DNA of 64,000 nucleotides, taken from NCBI GenBank assembly GCA_029990205.1, contig JAPEKQ010000008.1, positions 35,448 to 99,447 on the forward strand, in the 5' to 3' direction. The position numbers and the translations under genes are program-made. The notes under the pieces are model-generated. The model did no database searches and had not been told where the DNA came from. It was given only the letters and a program-made list of their open reading frames with translations. Position 1 is the first letter of the stretch, and each line of letters begins with the position of its first letter. The DNA is from a bacterium. GTDB taxonomy: Bacteria; Joyebacterota; Joyebacteria; Joyebacterales; Joyebacteraceae. Positions 50,080 to 59,089 of this stretch are shown here, piece by piece.

Positions 50080-50181
50080 GGAGTTCTCCCCTTGTGGTGT
50101 GTTGCCTGCTCCAGCCTCGTGCTCGACGCGCGGCCGCACCACTCGCGTCAGCTCGCGGCAGCTCGCACCGGCTCGCGGCGG

Positions 50182-51318
50182 CTACCAGATGTGTCCGTCC
50201 TCCGAGACGTGAAGCACCCCACCGTCGCGGCCGGTCAGGATACCCTCGAAGGTCCACGGTGTCACATGGATCGCCGGCGGCCAGGGCGCCCCCTCGAATG
50301 GCGCGCCCTCGAGACCGAGTTCGACGAGGTCTCGGGAGTACCGGCCGTGCCGACCGTGGAACGTCCGCTGTGCGTAGTAGAGTTCCATGAGCGCCGAGCG
50401 CGTCGCCAGGTGCGTGGGCAGCACTGCCGTCTCGACCCGCGTCCCGGCGGACGTCGACGAGAACGACACGACGCCCCACATCTCCGGGTAGTGCATGTTC
50501 ACGAGCCCCTGCGGCGACCAGACCCAGTTGTCCTCGGGGAGATTCTCACCGGTCTCTGGATCCACCGACTTGACGTAGTCGCCGTCGAGGACGTTGGTCC
50601 GCCACTCCACGCGCGAAAAGTTGACGCGCCACGCGTCTCCCGGCTCCGGCGGGCAGGGACCGTGCGCGCACTCCTCGAGGACCTTCCAGGGAATGGCGAT
50701 CTCCATCGTCCACCCCGCGTCCTCGTCCGACGGATCGTTCAACGTCCCGTCGACGCTCACGCCCGTGAGAAGCCCCTGGATGTCCCACGAATCGATCGCG
50801 GTGCCGCCGTCCCGGTACGGCTTCGTGAGCAGGAGGTCCCACTCGGTCTCAAAGGCGTTCACCTCGAGTTCGTAGTACTCGTGCGTGTCGCCGTCGGGGT
50901 CGATGAAGACCTCGAAGTCGTTGTCGTAGAAGATGACCGCGTCGCGGTCGGTGAGCTTCGCCCAGACGTGCGGTTCCTCCATCCAGGCGGCGACATAGAA
51001 GTACTCGTCGTCCCAGAGCATCGCGGCGCGGGTCTCGAATCGCGGAGCGGGGAACCCGTCCCCCTGAATGTCGATGAAGAGCTCGGTCCGCGCGACATCC
51101 ACCCACGCACCCTCATCGAGCACTCCGTCAATGACGAGCGGATCGCACGCGCGCTGGCAGACATAGGTCCGCGGCGCACAATCGATGGACGGTGCGGGGA
51201 ACTCGTAATCCTGGTCGCGGTGCATGCCGTGCGCGTAGGCGCCGGCCGCTACCAGGGCGAGCGCGAGGAGCGTGAGCGCCGGCGCGAACAGACGCAGGGA
51301 CATGCCTCGAGTCGTCAC
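50182..51318 (-). CDS. Secreted protein with a CBM9-like carbohydrate-binding domain
   Basis: 378 residues. A signal peptide covers about 1-29 (ending AAGAYA). The CBM9-like sandwich (about 55-290) includes LVIDGVLDEGAWVDVARTEL, AAMLWDDEYFYVAAWMEEPH, DNDFEVFIDPDGDTHEYYEL, MEIAIPWKVL and WRVNFSRVEW. A C-terminal part with YYAQRTFHGRHGRYSRDLVEL resembles a domain often attached to such proteins. It may bind a host or detrital glycan at the cell surface before import. The GTG at 51318 has GGAGGA seven bases upstream. Confidence 0.85.
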   Translation of the reverse strand: MTTRGMSLRLFAPALTLLALALVAAGAYAHGMHRDQDYEFPAPSIDCAPRTYVCQRACDPLVIDGVLDEGAWVDVARTELFIDIQGDGFPAPRFETRAAMLWDDEYFYVAAWMEEPHVWAKLTDRDAVIFYDNDFEVFIDPDGDTHEYYELEVNAFETEWDLLLTKPYRDGGTAIDSWDIQGLLTGVSVDGTLNDPSDEDAGWTMEIAIPWKVLEECAHGPCPPEPGDAWRVNFSRVEWRTNVLDGDYVKSVDPETGENLPEDNWVWSPQGLVNMHYPEMWGVVSFSSTSAGTRVETAVLPTHLATRSALMELYYAQRTFHGRHGRYSRDLVELGLEGAPFEGAPWPPAIHVTPWTFEGILTGRDGGVLHVSEDGHIW

Positions 51319-51403
51319 GTCTACATCCTCCGGCTCGTGTGTCAGCCGATGTCAAGCGTGTGAGAGATCACGGGCTCCACCCCGGCGCCCGCGGCAGACT
51401 CTG

Positions 51404-51409
51404 AGTATA
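51404..51409 (-). promoter_or_regulatory. Possible -10 (TATACT) for the CBM9-symporter-GH130-GH38 run
   Basis: Minus-strand TATACT (five of six) lies in the 113-base gap after the upstream GH38-like gene. No good -35 is visible at 17 bases. The predicted start is near 51397, about 80 nt before the CBM9 gene. Confidence 0.35.
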
Positions 51410-51431
51410 CACGATGTTCCTCCCGGCGGGG

Positions 51432-53906
51432 CTACGCGTGACGGAAGACGACCAGTCCGTCGGAGGCCGTGCGACATGCAGACATGGCGCCGTGTACGGC
51501 GGTCTCGCGGTCGGCCGCCACGCCGCGGCGCGCTGTGCGGCAGTCGCCCCACCGTACGGAGAACCGGAACTCGTGGAACCCGCCGAGCGAGGCGGCGAAG
51601 TTCGTCTCCCAGAAGTTGTTCATCAGCCACGCATAGAGGCGACACGGATCATCGGCAAGCCGCGGGTCCCCGGCCAGCAGGCGTTCCCCGAACGCGAGCG
51701 GTCCGACCTGGAGCAGATGACAGTCGGGCATCGCCACGGCAACCCCCATCCCACCGCCGGCGCCGGGTCCCTCACCGTCGCTCACGAGCGCGAACCCGTC
51801 GTCGACGGCGTAGTAGTCGGTGAGCGTTCCTGGGATCTGGTCGATCCGCGGCCGGACGGCCGCCCCGACCTCCACCGCGCCGGCCTTCGCGAGCCAGAGC
51901 TGTTCGTTCGCACCGGCGCAGAACGGAAGCGAGAGGTAGACGTTCTCGGGCTCCCAGACGCTGTCCTTGTGAAGTCGGACCGTGACGTCGACTCGCGGCT
52001 CATCCTCGTAGGCTGCGAGTTCGAGCAGGAAGAGGCTGGCGCCCGCGACCCCGTAGTCGAGCGTCACGCTCGAGACGACCGGCCCGACCGTTCGCGCCTC
52101 CTCGCCGATGAGACACCCGGCGCTCCGCATGACGTTCTCGCCCTTGCGGTTGAGACCCATCGCCCCGCGGACGCTGCACGCCTCGCCGCGACCGTGCATC
52201 GGCGTGACCTCGTAGACCGGTGTGAACGCCCCATGCGCGCGGTCCGCGCGCAGCAGGTCGGCGCCGGTCGACCGGTCCATCCACCGGACGACACCGTCAC
52301 CGGGGACCCATTCGATGCGGACGTGCCCGGTCTCGAGGAAGCCGGTTCCCGCTCCCCTGCTCTGCCTGCCCCCCGCATCACCACCATCCCCCGGCTCGAC
52401 GGCGAGCTCGCGTCGCTCACCCGGGCCAAGATCGAGCCAGACGAGGTACTCGCCCCCCATCGGAGCGTACGCGAGCTGCGAGCGCATCGTCTCCCCGCTC
52501 GATGCGTCCACCACGCGCCCCCCGCGGTCGAGTCCCAGTTCGTTGAACTCGTAGTGGCCGACCGGGAGCCGCGCCACACCGCTGACACGGTACTCGAACG
52601 GGTTGATGACGGTGTAGCGAAGCGGGACACCAACGGCCAGCCCGGCCGCGCCCAAACGCTCGAGCTCGTCGTCCTCGAGCCCGATGACCGCATCGTGCGC
52701 CGACGCCGCGTACGCCTGCTTGCGACCCGAGATTGACGAGACGAGCGGGTGCCACGGGTCGGACATCGCGTTGGAGTGACTGAAGGTGTGCTCCGAGTAG
52801 AGAAGGAGATCGTCGATGACGCGGCGCTCCAGTTCACGGTCATGCTGCGTTCCGGCGCGGTCGCGGTTGCCCGCGTCACCGACGCAGCTCAGCGCGCGCA
52901 CACGCCGCAACCTCCGCTGCGCCTCGCGCGTCAGCCTCGTGCCCGTCGGGTTCCCGCCGGGGCCGTCGGACCACCAGTCGGGCCAGTCCCCGCGACAGGT
53001 CGGAAGCTCGATCTCCATCTTCCCGATCTCGGCTCGCAGCTCCGCGAAGAACCCGGAGAGCGACATCATCTCAATGCGGCAGACATCCTCGTGTTCGGCG
53101 TTCCAGCGCTCGATCATGTCCACGATGCGCGCCGACGGCGGACCGTTGTCGGTCCGAAGCCCCGACACCATGACCGGGACGATATCGAGCTCGTACCCGC
53201 GCTCCCGAAGTCCGGCGAGGTACCTCGGGATGCGCAGCTCGGCCACGCCCCAGTGGTCGTGGTGGATCATCTCCGCGTCGCACTCGTCCTTCGTCAGATA
53301 GGACGCGGCGGCGCCCGGGGCGAGACCCAGTTCATTCCCGAAGTGGTAGTGCTCGCCACTCCACACCAGCACGCGCCCGCCCGACGGAGTCTCCCACCAG
53401 AAGGGAATCTGTGTCCTGCCGAGCGGGTACATCCCGTGATGCGTGTGGACGCACGAAAAGAGGTTCGTCACGCCGCCCGCGAGCATCGCCTCCGGGTACC
53501 CCCAGCCGTACCCGTTGATATCGGCCGTCATCGCGGAGTCCACCGAAACACCCAGCTCCGTCCCGAGGTCACGGGCGCGCCGGAACGACTCGAGAAGCAG
53601 CTCGTAGCCGATGAGCTCATTGAAGTTGAGATAGCTCGCGGAGATCCCGATCGACCCGTCGCGGACGGCGCACGCGAAGCGCTCGCGTTCATCGCCACTC
53701 GCAGCGGCCAGGAACCGCTCCGTGCCCCAGAGGGACTCGCATGTCCACACGAATCCGTCAAAGACGGGCCCCCGCCTGTCGGCCGTGTTCTTGGCGATGG
53801 CGAGGGCCTGTCGAATGAAGTCCACATGGCGCCGTTCGATGCGGCTCTGCAGATCGGTGTAACCGATGTCGGTGTGCGAGTGATGGATGACGCAGAGCTT
53901 CGTCAC
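51432..53906 (-). CDS. GH38-related alpha-mannosidase-like glycoside hydrolase
   Basis: 824 residues. The N-terminal catalytic barrel opens with LCVIHHSHTDIGYTDLQSRI (metal His and Asp). The likely nucleophile is Asp in DSAMTADINGYGWGYPEA, and LLYSEHTFSHSNAMSDP and WSGEHYHFGNELG are typical of the divergent GH38 group that includes uncharacterised gut and planctomycete enzymes. A long beta-rich C-terminal half follows. No signal peptide. It is not closely similar to the enzyme at 44127-46934, so the two probably cut different mannosides. It starts seven bases after the YvlD-like gene. Confidence 0.87.
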   Translation of the reverse strand: MTKLCVIHHSHTDIGYTDLQSRIERRHVDFIRQALAIAKNTADRRGPVFDGFVWTCESLWGTERFLAAASGDERERFACAVRDGSIGISASYLNFNELIGYELLLESFRRARDLGTELGVSVDSAMTADINGYGWGYPEAMLAGGVTNLFSCVHTHHGMYPLGRTQIPFWWETPSGGRVLVWSGEHYHFGNELGLAPGAAASYLTKDECDAEMIHHDHWGVAELRIPRYLAGLRERGYELDIVPVMVSGLRTDNGPPSARIVDMIERWNAEHEDVCRIEMMSLSGFFAELRAEIGKMEIELPTCRGDWPDWWSDGPGGNPTGTRLTREAQRRLRRVRALSCVGDAGNRDRAGTQHDRELERRVIDDLLLYSEHTFSHSNAMSDPWHPLVSSISGRKQAYAASAHDAVIGLEDDELERLGAAGLAVGVPLRYTVINPFEYRVSGVARLPVGHYEFNELGLDRGGRVVDASSGETMRSQLAYAPMGGEYLVWLDLGPGERRELAVEPGDGGDAGGRQSRGAGTGFLETGHVRIEWVPGDGVVRWMDRSTGADLLRADRAHGAFTPVYEVTPMHGRGEACSVRGAMGLNRKGENVMRSAGCLIGEEARTVGPVVSSVTLDYGVAGASLFLLELAAYEDEPRVDVTVRLHKDSVWEPENVYLSLPFCAGANEQLWLAKAGAVEVGAAVRPRIDQIPGTLTDYYAVDDGFALVSDGEGPGAGGGMGVAVAMPDCHLLQVGPLAFGERLLAGDPRLADDPCRLYAWLMNNFWETNFAASLGGFHEFRFSVRWGDCRTARRGVAADRETAVHGAMSACRTASDGLVVFRHA

Positions 53907-53913
53907 GTCGCTC

Positions 53914-54258
53914 CTACTCCCGATTGCCCAGGAACCAGTTGGCGATCCAGCTGAAGACCGTGATGATGAGCGCCCCGAGGAACGCGGAGGCGAACCCGAA
54001 GATCGTCATTCCCGGCAGGATCGCGGCGACGAGCGCGAGCAGGATCGCGTTGATCACGAGCAGGAAGAGCCCCAGCGTGAGCACCGTCAGCGGCAGCGTC
54101 ATGAAGACGAACACTGGCCGCACGATCGCGTTGATGACGCCGAGGATGAGCGCCGCGAGCAGCACCGTGCCGAAGCCCGAGACGCCGATGCCGGAGACCA
54201 GTGTCGCCGCCAGCCAGATTCCGACCATCGTGATGAGAAGCCTCCCGAGAAAACGCAT
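53914..54258 (-). CDS. Phage-holin-family-4 / YvlD-like small membrane protein
   Basis: 114 residues with four hydrophobic helices: LGRLLITMVGIWLAATLVSG, VLLAALILGVINAIVRPVFV, LPLTVLTLGLFLLVINAILL and AFLGALIITVFSWIANWFLG. This pattern, with N-A-I-V-R-P and L-P-L-T-V-L-T-L-G, is the PF04020-type family. Despite the name it is a chromosomal envelope protein of unknown role in most bacteria, and there is no phage context here. The ATG at 54258 follows the flavin reductase stop by 14 bases. Confidence 0.85.
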   Translation of the reverse strand: MRFLGRLLITMVGIWLAATLVSGIGVSGFGTVLLAALILGVINAIVRPVFVFMTLPLTVLTLGLFLLVINAILLALVAAILPGMTIFGFASAFLGALIITVFSWIANWFLGNRE

Positions 54259-54272
54259 TGTCCCCTCCTTGC

Positions 54273-54803
54273 TCAGGGCCGCCGCCACGCGTCGGTGCCG
54301 CGGACAGCGAGAATCTCGCCGAGATACGAACGATGGTAGTCCTTGTCAGGGTAGCTCTCGTCGATGCTCGGGTCGACGAACCGCGCAGGATCGAAGTCGT
54401 GCCAGTAGATGGTCCTGCACTCGATGATGAGCTCGGCCTCCGCGAACCCGGGCGCAGGGATCTCGTCGGAGGCGATCGGCGTCAGACCGGCCTCGGTGAT
54501 CTTGTCACCGTCGCGCCCGGACTTCGTCCCGAGGAGCTGGAGCGCCTTGCGATGCTCCTCCGGGAACGCCGTCAGCGTGAACGTCCCGTGCTCCTCCATG
54601 AACCCGTAGGTGTGACGCACGGGACGAACGACGGTCTCGACCACCGGCCGGTTCCACATCGCGCCCAGCGTCCCCCACCCTACGGTCATCGTGTTGAACT
54701 CACCCTTCTCGAAATCGCCGGCCGTCAGAAGAAGCCACTTCGAGAGCCAGAGCCTGCTCGGGTTGACCACGAGCTCCGCCGGCGGGATCAGGTCACGTGT
54801 CAT
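54273..54803 (-). CDS. Flavin-reductase-like (FMN-binding split-barrel) protein
   Basis: 176 residues. KWLLLTAGDFEKGEFNTMTVGWGTLGAMWNRP and ETVVRPVRHTYGFMEEHGTFTLTAF match the flavoredoxin / flavin-reductase domain, with FMN contacts in T-M-T-V-G-W. It may be a flavoprotein electron carrier. Its start overlaps the Smr gene stop (ATGA). Confidence 0.85.
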   Translation of the reverse strand: MTRDLIPPAELVVNPSRLWLSKWLLLTAGDFEKGEFNTMTVGWGTLGAMWNRPVVETVVRPVRHTYGFMEEHGTFTLTAFPEEHRKALQLLGTKSGRDGDKITEAGLTPIASDEIPAPGFAEAELIIECRTIYWHDFDPARFVDPSIDESYPDKDYHRSYLGEILAVRGTDAWRRP

Positions 54804-55084
54804 GCGTCTCTCTCCTCTTCTCTGGTCATCGGTCTGAGTTCTACGACCGTCGCGCCCCAGCCACCCGCGTCACGCGCGAGACGGAACGAGACGACCTCGT
54901 CCATCCGCCCCAGGATCGCGTGGGCCGTCTCGCGGAGCGCCCCGGTCCCCTTCCCGTGGATGATGCGGATGCCGAAGATGCCATGTCTGCGACACTCGGC
55001 GATGTAATCGGGCACGAGTGTCTTCACGTCGGACGGACGGAAGCTGTGGAGATCGAGGGTCCCATCGATCGGCATCTCGAACAT
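54800..55084 (-). CDS. Small MutS-related (Smr) domain protein
   Basis: 94 residues, essentially a stand-alone Smr domain: GTLDLHSFRPSDVKTLVPDY with the L-D-L-H motif, and IRIIHGKGTGALRETAHAIL with the H-G-x-G loop. Smr domains nick or bind nucleic acids (in MutS2 and related ribosome-rescue nucleases), but free-standing short ones are poorly understood. It overlaps the downstream gene by four bases. Confidence 0.9.
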   Translation of the reverse strand: MFEMPIDGTLDLHSFRPSDVKTLVPDYIAECRRHGIFGIRIIHGKGTGALRETAHAILGRMDEVVSFRLARDAGGWGATVVELRPMTREEERDA

Positions 55085-55101
55085 GGGCGGCTCCCTGAGC
55101 G

Positions 55102-55305
55102 TCAGTCCCCGCTGCCACCGCGTCTGTCAACGAGGAGCTCGCCGCCGACCCCGACGTTCTGCGACTGGTGCTCCCGGATGAGGACGACGATGTGCGAAGC
55201 GTCGAGACCGAACACCTCAGCGGCCACGCCGGTCATCCCTCGAACCAGCGAGCGGCGCTTCTCGATATCGGCAATGGGAGGACCGTCAACGGTGATGGTG
55301 GGCAT
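55102..55305 (-). CDS. 4-oxalocrotonate tautomerase family protein
   Basis: 67 residues. MPTITVDGPPIADIEKRRSL has the catalytic Pro next to the initiator Met, as in this family, and ends IVVLIREHQSQNVGVGG, where family members have an oligomerising strand. It forms small homo-oligomers acting on enol/keto acids; substrate unknown. The ATG at 55305 has a near-ideal GGAGGTGAG site. Confidence 0.87.
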   Translation of the reverse strand: MPTITVDGPPIADIEKRRSLVRGMTGVAAEVFGLDASHIVVLIREHQSQNVGVGGELLVDRRGGSGD

Positions 55306-55584
55306 GCTCACCTCCAGAGTGTCTGATGAGGCGCGAGAGTCCGTTCCGCAACCGTGCCACACGATGCCCCTCGATTCAAGCCCGCTCCACCACTCTCCCC
55401 CGCTCCCGCAGCACCCGCCCGCTCCCGCAGCAGTACGCCGCGCTCCACCCTCGTGCCCGTCCGGCGCGGTCCCCGGCTTCACCACATGAGAACGGGCCCC
55501 CTCGCTCGAGGGAGCCCGTCCTTGAGTCTACCTGTCAGACGCGCCCCGGTGGCCCATTGGCCCCCGGCGGCGCCTGCGTATCCG
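55306..55584. other. Non-coding gap between tautomerase and tricorn-like genes
   Basis: 279 bases with no credible gene. Pro/Ser-rich readings in several frames lack start and ribosome site. It contains the hairpin at 55492-55519, which probably ends the tricorn transcript. No clear promoter for the tautomerase run was found. Confidence 0.5.
55492..55519 (-). terminator. Hairpin terminator after the tricorn-like gene
   Basis: Eleven pairs with one mismatch: ACGGGC/GCCCGT outer and CCCTC/GAGGG-type inner stem around a four-base loop, about 66 bases past the tricorn stop. It is followed on the minus strand by TCTCAT, a weak U tract. Confidence 0.55.
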
Positions 55585-58500
55585 CTACCAGTCGCCCTCC
55601 GGGATGCCCATGCCGCTCCGGTTCGGGAACGCCGGCTGGTCGGGATGACTGATCGGGTTCCTGGAGAGCTCATCGAGCATGTGCTCGATGGCCGCGTCGA
55701 GCTGCGGGTCACCGCCGTCGACCATCAGCGCCGGGTCGTCCACGACCTCGATGTCAGGCGCGACGCCGTAGCCCTCGATGCCCCACGTCCCGTCGAGGTC
55801 GACGAACGCGAAGGTCGGCACCGTGCAGTAGCCGCCGTCGATGAGACCCGGGTTGCCGGAGATACCGACCAGGCCGCCCCACGTCCGCGTGCCGACGAGC
55901 TTGCCGGCGCCCAGCTGACGGAAGATGTAGGGGAAGCTGTCGCCGCCGGAACCCGCGGACTCGTTGACGAGCAGACACACCGGACCCGGCCTGCCGAACT
56001 CGGGCGAGTGGTCCATCTCGCGCTGGTTCTGGTGCGTCCAGTAGTTCACGACCGGCTGGCTGACCATCCGGACGAACGGGTACGGGCTCTGCCCGCCGCC
56101 GTTCCAGCGCTCGTCGACGATGAGCGCGTCGTACTGACGCGCGTTCTCGAACTGGCGCCTCAGATCGTTCGCTCCGTGCCGCCCGGTGTCCGGAACATAG
56201 GCGTAGCCGACACGCCCGTCGCTCTGCTTCTCGACGTAGGCGCGGCACTTCTCGATCCACGCGCGGTACTTGAGGTCACGCTCGCTGCCCATCAGCTCCA
56301 GCACGATCTCGCGCGCGTCGTCATCGATCTTCGACTTCTCGCTGACGGTGAGGGTGATGGTCATCCCCGCGAGCCCCTGGAAGGCCGCCCACGGGTCCTT
56401 GTCCGTGTTGATCGGGACGCCGTTGACGGCGAGAACGTAGTCGCCGACCTTGACGTCCACACCGGGCTGACTCAGCGGTCCCTTGGCGTCGCCGTCCCAC
56501 GTCGCACCCTCGAAGATCCGGGAGATCCGGTACGCGCCACCGTCGAGCTCGTACTCGCACCCGAGCAGACCGACGGAGACGCTCGGCGTATCCTCGTACA
56601 CCTCGCCACCCATGTAGTAGGCGTGACCGACGTTGAGCTCGCCGATCATCTCACCGATGACGTACGAGAGATCGACGCGCGAGCCACAGTGCTCGATCAT
56701 CGGCGAGTAATCATCCCACACGCCGTCCCAGTCGACGCCGTGGAGGTTGTCCGCGTAGAAGTAGTACTTGTAGATCCGCCACGCGTCACGGAGGACCTGA
56801 CGCCACTCGACCCGGGGATCGATCTCGACCAGCATGCCGCCGGTCGGGACCGTATCGTCCCAGCTCTGGCCGGCGGCCGCATCGATGATCGCCATCCCGC
56901 GATCGCCCCAGACGCCGAGCTTGTTGCCGTCGCCCGACATCACGACGCCGTAGCAGCTGGAGAGGATCTCCTGCTCCATCTCGTCCTCGTTCTCGATGTC
57001 CACGAGGATGAGCGAGTTGCCGCTCCGCGTGCAGATCAGCTGACCGGACGCGTTCACCATGAGGTTGTAGAAGCCGCCACGCTCGACAGGGAGCAGAATG
57101 GCGCGTCGCTCGAAGCCCTCGAAGTCGATCTCGATGCGCTCCTCTTCTTCAGCGTCCTCGTCGCCCTCATCCTCTTCGGCGTCCTCATCCCCGTCCTCGT
57201 CCTCGCCCTCGTCGTCGGCGTCCTCATCCTCCCACTCCTCGACATCGATCTCGGGAGCGAAGGGAGACGCGGTCTCGGCCGAGAGCGGCACAACGTAGAG
57301 ACGGTCCGTATCCTCGTAGATCCAGTCCCAGGTCGTGTCGTCGTACGAGCCCGTGCCGAAGTCGGAGTTGCTGGCGTAGTACAGGTAGGTGCCGTCGCGG
57401 TCGAACGTCGGCCACGTCACATCGAACGCGCCGCTCGTGACCTGGTGGGTCTCGTCGTTCTCGACGTCGTAGATGTACGCGACGTAGTTGCGGTTCGCGC
57501 CCGGGTGGTCGGCAAAGGCGATCCAGTTCGAGTCGCTCGACCAGCTGTAGTTCGAGCCGTGATATGAGTAGAACTTGTGGGCCTTGTGGGTTCGGCCGCC
57601 ATCGACGTCGTGGACATAGAGCGTGCCCGTGTTGTCGAAGAACGCGATCCGCTCGGAGTTCGGCGACCACGCGAGACCCTCAAGGTAGCCGTCACCATGG
57701 CTGGTGAGCTTCTTGGTCTCGCCCTTGCCGTCCGACTGCGTGATGTAGATCTCGTAGTCGTCGGTCTCGTCCGACGTGTACGCGATCCACTTGCCGTCGG
57801 GGCTCCAGCGCGGGTGCCGCTCGGCGATCCCGTTGGTGCGCGTCAGGTTCTGCGGCGTGCCGTTCTCGGCCGGGAGCGACCAGATGTCGCCTCGGGCCGA
57901 CACGACCGCGCGCATGCCCGTGCTCGATACATCGCCGTCGTCGATGAGCTCGGCGGCGTCGAAGATCTGCGGCATCACACGATGATGGTCACCGGGGATG
58001 CTGATCCTGACCGAGTGCGAACGCTCGCTCTCGAGGTCGAGGAGCATCAGCTCGGAACCGAGCTGGTAGACGATCTCGCCCTGCCCGTCAGGACCCGGGC
58101 CGATCGACGGCCACTTGACATCGTACTCGCCGTGCTCGGTGACCTGACGCGTGTCGCCGCTCTCGAGGTCGTAGACCCAGATGTTCAGCCGGTGATTGGA
58201 GCCGGCGTCGGAGAGGTAGTAGAGAAGGTCGCCGAACCACATCGGGATACTGTCGGTGCCGCCCCAGTCGGTGAGCTTGCGCGAGGTGTGGTCCTTGAGA
58301 TGGAAGAGCCACAGGTCGGACGCGCGCCCGCCCATGTACCGCTTCCACGTCGAGAAGTCGCGCGAGTACGGCGTGTAGGCAAGCCATTCGCCGTCGTCGC
58401 TGATGGCCGGGTTGAATCCGTAAGGGACCGGAAGCTTCTCGGGGATCCCGCCGTCCTCGTCGACCGTGAAGAGCTGATAGGCGTGCGGTGAGTCGCCGAG

Positions 58501-58893
58501 CCCGTAGGCTCCGAAGACGATATCGCCCTGCCGTGTCCAGCCGAACGGCAGTTCGCTCGACGGGTGGTGCGTCACGCGGAACGGGACTCCTCCGCCGACC
58601 GGAAGCGTGTAGATGTCGCTGTTCCCGTCGTAGTTGGCGCGGAACACGACGTGCTCTCCGTCCGCGCTGAAGCTCGGAAAGGTCTCGTACCCCTCGACGC
58701 TCGTCAGCCTCGTGGCGACGCCGCCCTCTCGGGGCGCCAGCCAGAGGTCGTTGGCGTATCGGAACACGATCTGTGTCTCGCTCACGTCGGGGTAGCGCAT
58801 CATCCCCGCATGAGGCTCAACTGCAGACGCCGCCGTCACAAGACACACGGCGGCGACAACGGACAGAAGTCCGACGAGAAGCATCCTCGGCAT
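55585..58893 (-). CDS. Tricorn-like S41 protease, secreted, with acidic insert
   Basis: 1102 residues. A signal peptide (about 1-23) precedes two beta-propellers (about 30-350 and 355-680) with WD40/TolB-like repeats such as HPRWSPDGKWIAYTSDE. A tricorn C1 region (about 690-760) includes IGELNVGHAYY with H757. PDZ is about 775-855, and the S41 core is YDALIVDERWNGGG and NESAGSGGDSFPY, with S982 the likely nucleophile. Between the second propeller blades a 37-residue run of Asp/Glu (551-587) interrupts the fold. It is probably a periplasmic or secreted peptidase producing short peptides. The gene stands alone. Confidence 0.93.
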   Translation of the reverse strand: MPRMLLVGLLSVVAAVCLVTAASAVEPHAGMMRYPDVSETQIVFRYANDLWLAPREGGVATRLTSVEGYETFPSFSADGEHVVFRANYDGNSDIYTLPVGGGVPFRVTHHPSSELPFGWTRQGDIVFGAYGLGDSPHAYQLFTVDEDGGIPEKLPVPYGFNPAISDDGEWLAYTPYSRDFSTWKRYMGGRASDLWLFHLKDHTSRKLTDWGGTDSIPMWFGDLLYYLSDAGSNHRLNIWVYDLESGDTRQVTEHGEYDVKWPSIGPGPDGQGEIVYQLGSELMLLDLESERSHSVRISIPGDHHRVMPQIFDAAELIDDGDVSSTGMRAVVSARGDIWSLPAENGTPQNLTRTNGIAERHPRWSPDGKWIAYTSDETDDYEIYITQSDGKGETKKLTSHGDGYLEGLAWSPNSERIAFFDNTGTLYVHDVDGGRTHKAHKFYSYHGSNYSWSSDSNWIAFADHPGANRNYVAYIYDVENDETHQVTSGAFDVTWPTFDRDGTYLYYASNSDFGTGSYDDTTWDWIYEDTDRLYVVPLSAETASPFAPEIDVEEWEDEDADDEGEDEDGDEDAEEDEGDEDAEEEERIEIDFEGFERRAILLPVERGGFYNLMVNASGQLICTRSGNSLILVDIENEDEMEQEILSSCYGVVMSGDGNKLGVWGDRGMAIIDAAAGQSWDDTVPTGGMLVEIDPRVEWRQVLRDAWRIYKYYFYADNLHGVDWDGVWDDYSPMIEHCGSRVDLSYVIGEMIGELNVGHAYYMGGEVYEDTPSVSVGLLGCEYELDGGAYRISRIFEGATWDGDAKGPLSQPGVDVKVGDYVLAVNGVPINTDKDPWAAFQGLAGMTITLTVSEKSKIDDDAREIVLELMGSERDLKYRAWIEKCRAYVEKQSDGRVGYAYVPDTGRHGANDLRRQFENARQYDALIVDERWNGGGQSPYPFVRMVSQPVVNYWTHQNQREMDHSPEFGRPGPVCLLVNESAGSGGDSFPYIFRQLGAGKLVGTRTWGGLVGISGNPGLIDGGYCTVPTFAFVDLDGTWGIEGYGVAPDIEVVDDPALMVDGGDPQLDAAIEHMLDELSRNPISHPDQPAFPNRSGMGIPEGDW

Positions 58894-58950
58894 GCCAATC
58901 CCCCTCTAAGTAGGCGCGCCCTCAACGGCGCGCATCCCTGGTCAGCCAGT

Positions 58951-59058
58951 CTATTCGATGCAGGTCGCACCCTCCGGGTTGACCCGCCATTCACAGAAAT
59001 CGCACGCGGAGTGGAGGTGCTGCCGGCGGATCCGCTCCAGGTGGACGTTCTCCCCCAT
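58951..59058 (-). CDS. Possible cysteine-rich micro-protein (35 residues)
   Basis: ATG at 59058 to TAG at 58951, in the 196-base gap between permease and tricorn genes. The peptide is MGENVHLERIRRQHLHSACD followed by FCEWRVNPEGATCIE: a basic His-rich half and a C-x-x-C...C half that could bind a metal. About 85 percent of third codon positions are G or C, as in real genes here. The ribosome site is weak, and the open frame extends 14 codons upstream without ATG or GTG. Too short for certainty. Confidence 0.35.
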   Translation of the reverse strand: MGENVHLERIRRQHLHSACDFCEWRVNPEGATCIE

Positions 59059-59089
59059 CTCGGGCGCGCTGTACCCCGCTGAGTAGCGC

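Noticed and set aside
48091..51363. 1090-residue plus-strand open frame opposite the symporter and CBM9 genes
   Set aside because: Low-complexity Arg/Asp/Glu/His antisense frame; the minus strand gives a textbook transporter and CBM9 domain.
53914..54258. Prophage marker because of the phage-holin family name
   Set aside because: The family is mostly chromosomal YvlD-like membrane proteins, and no phage gene is nearby.
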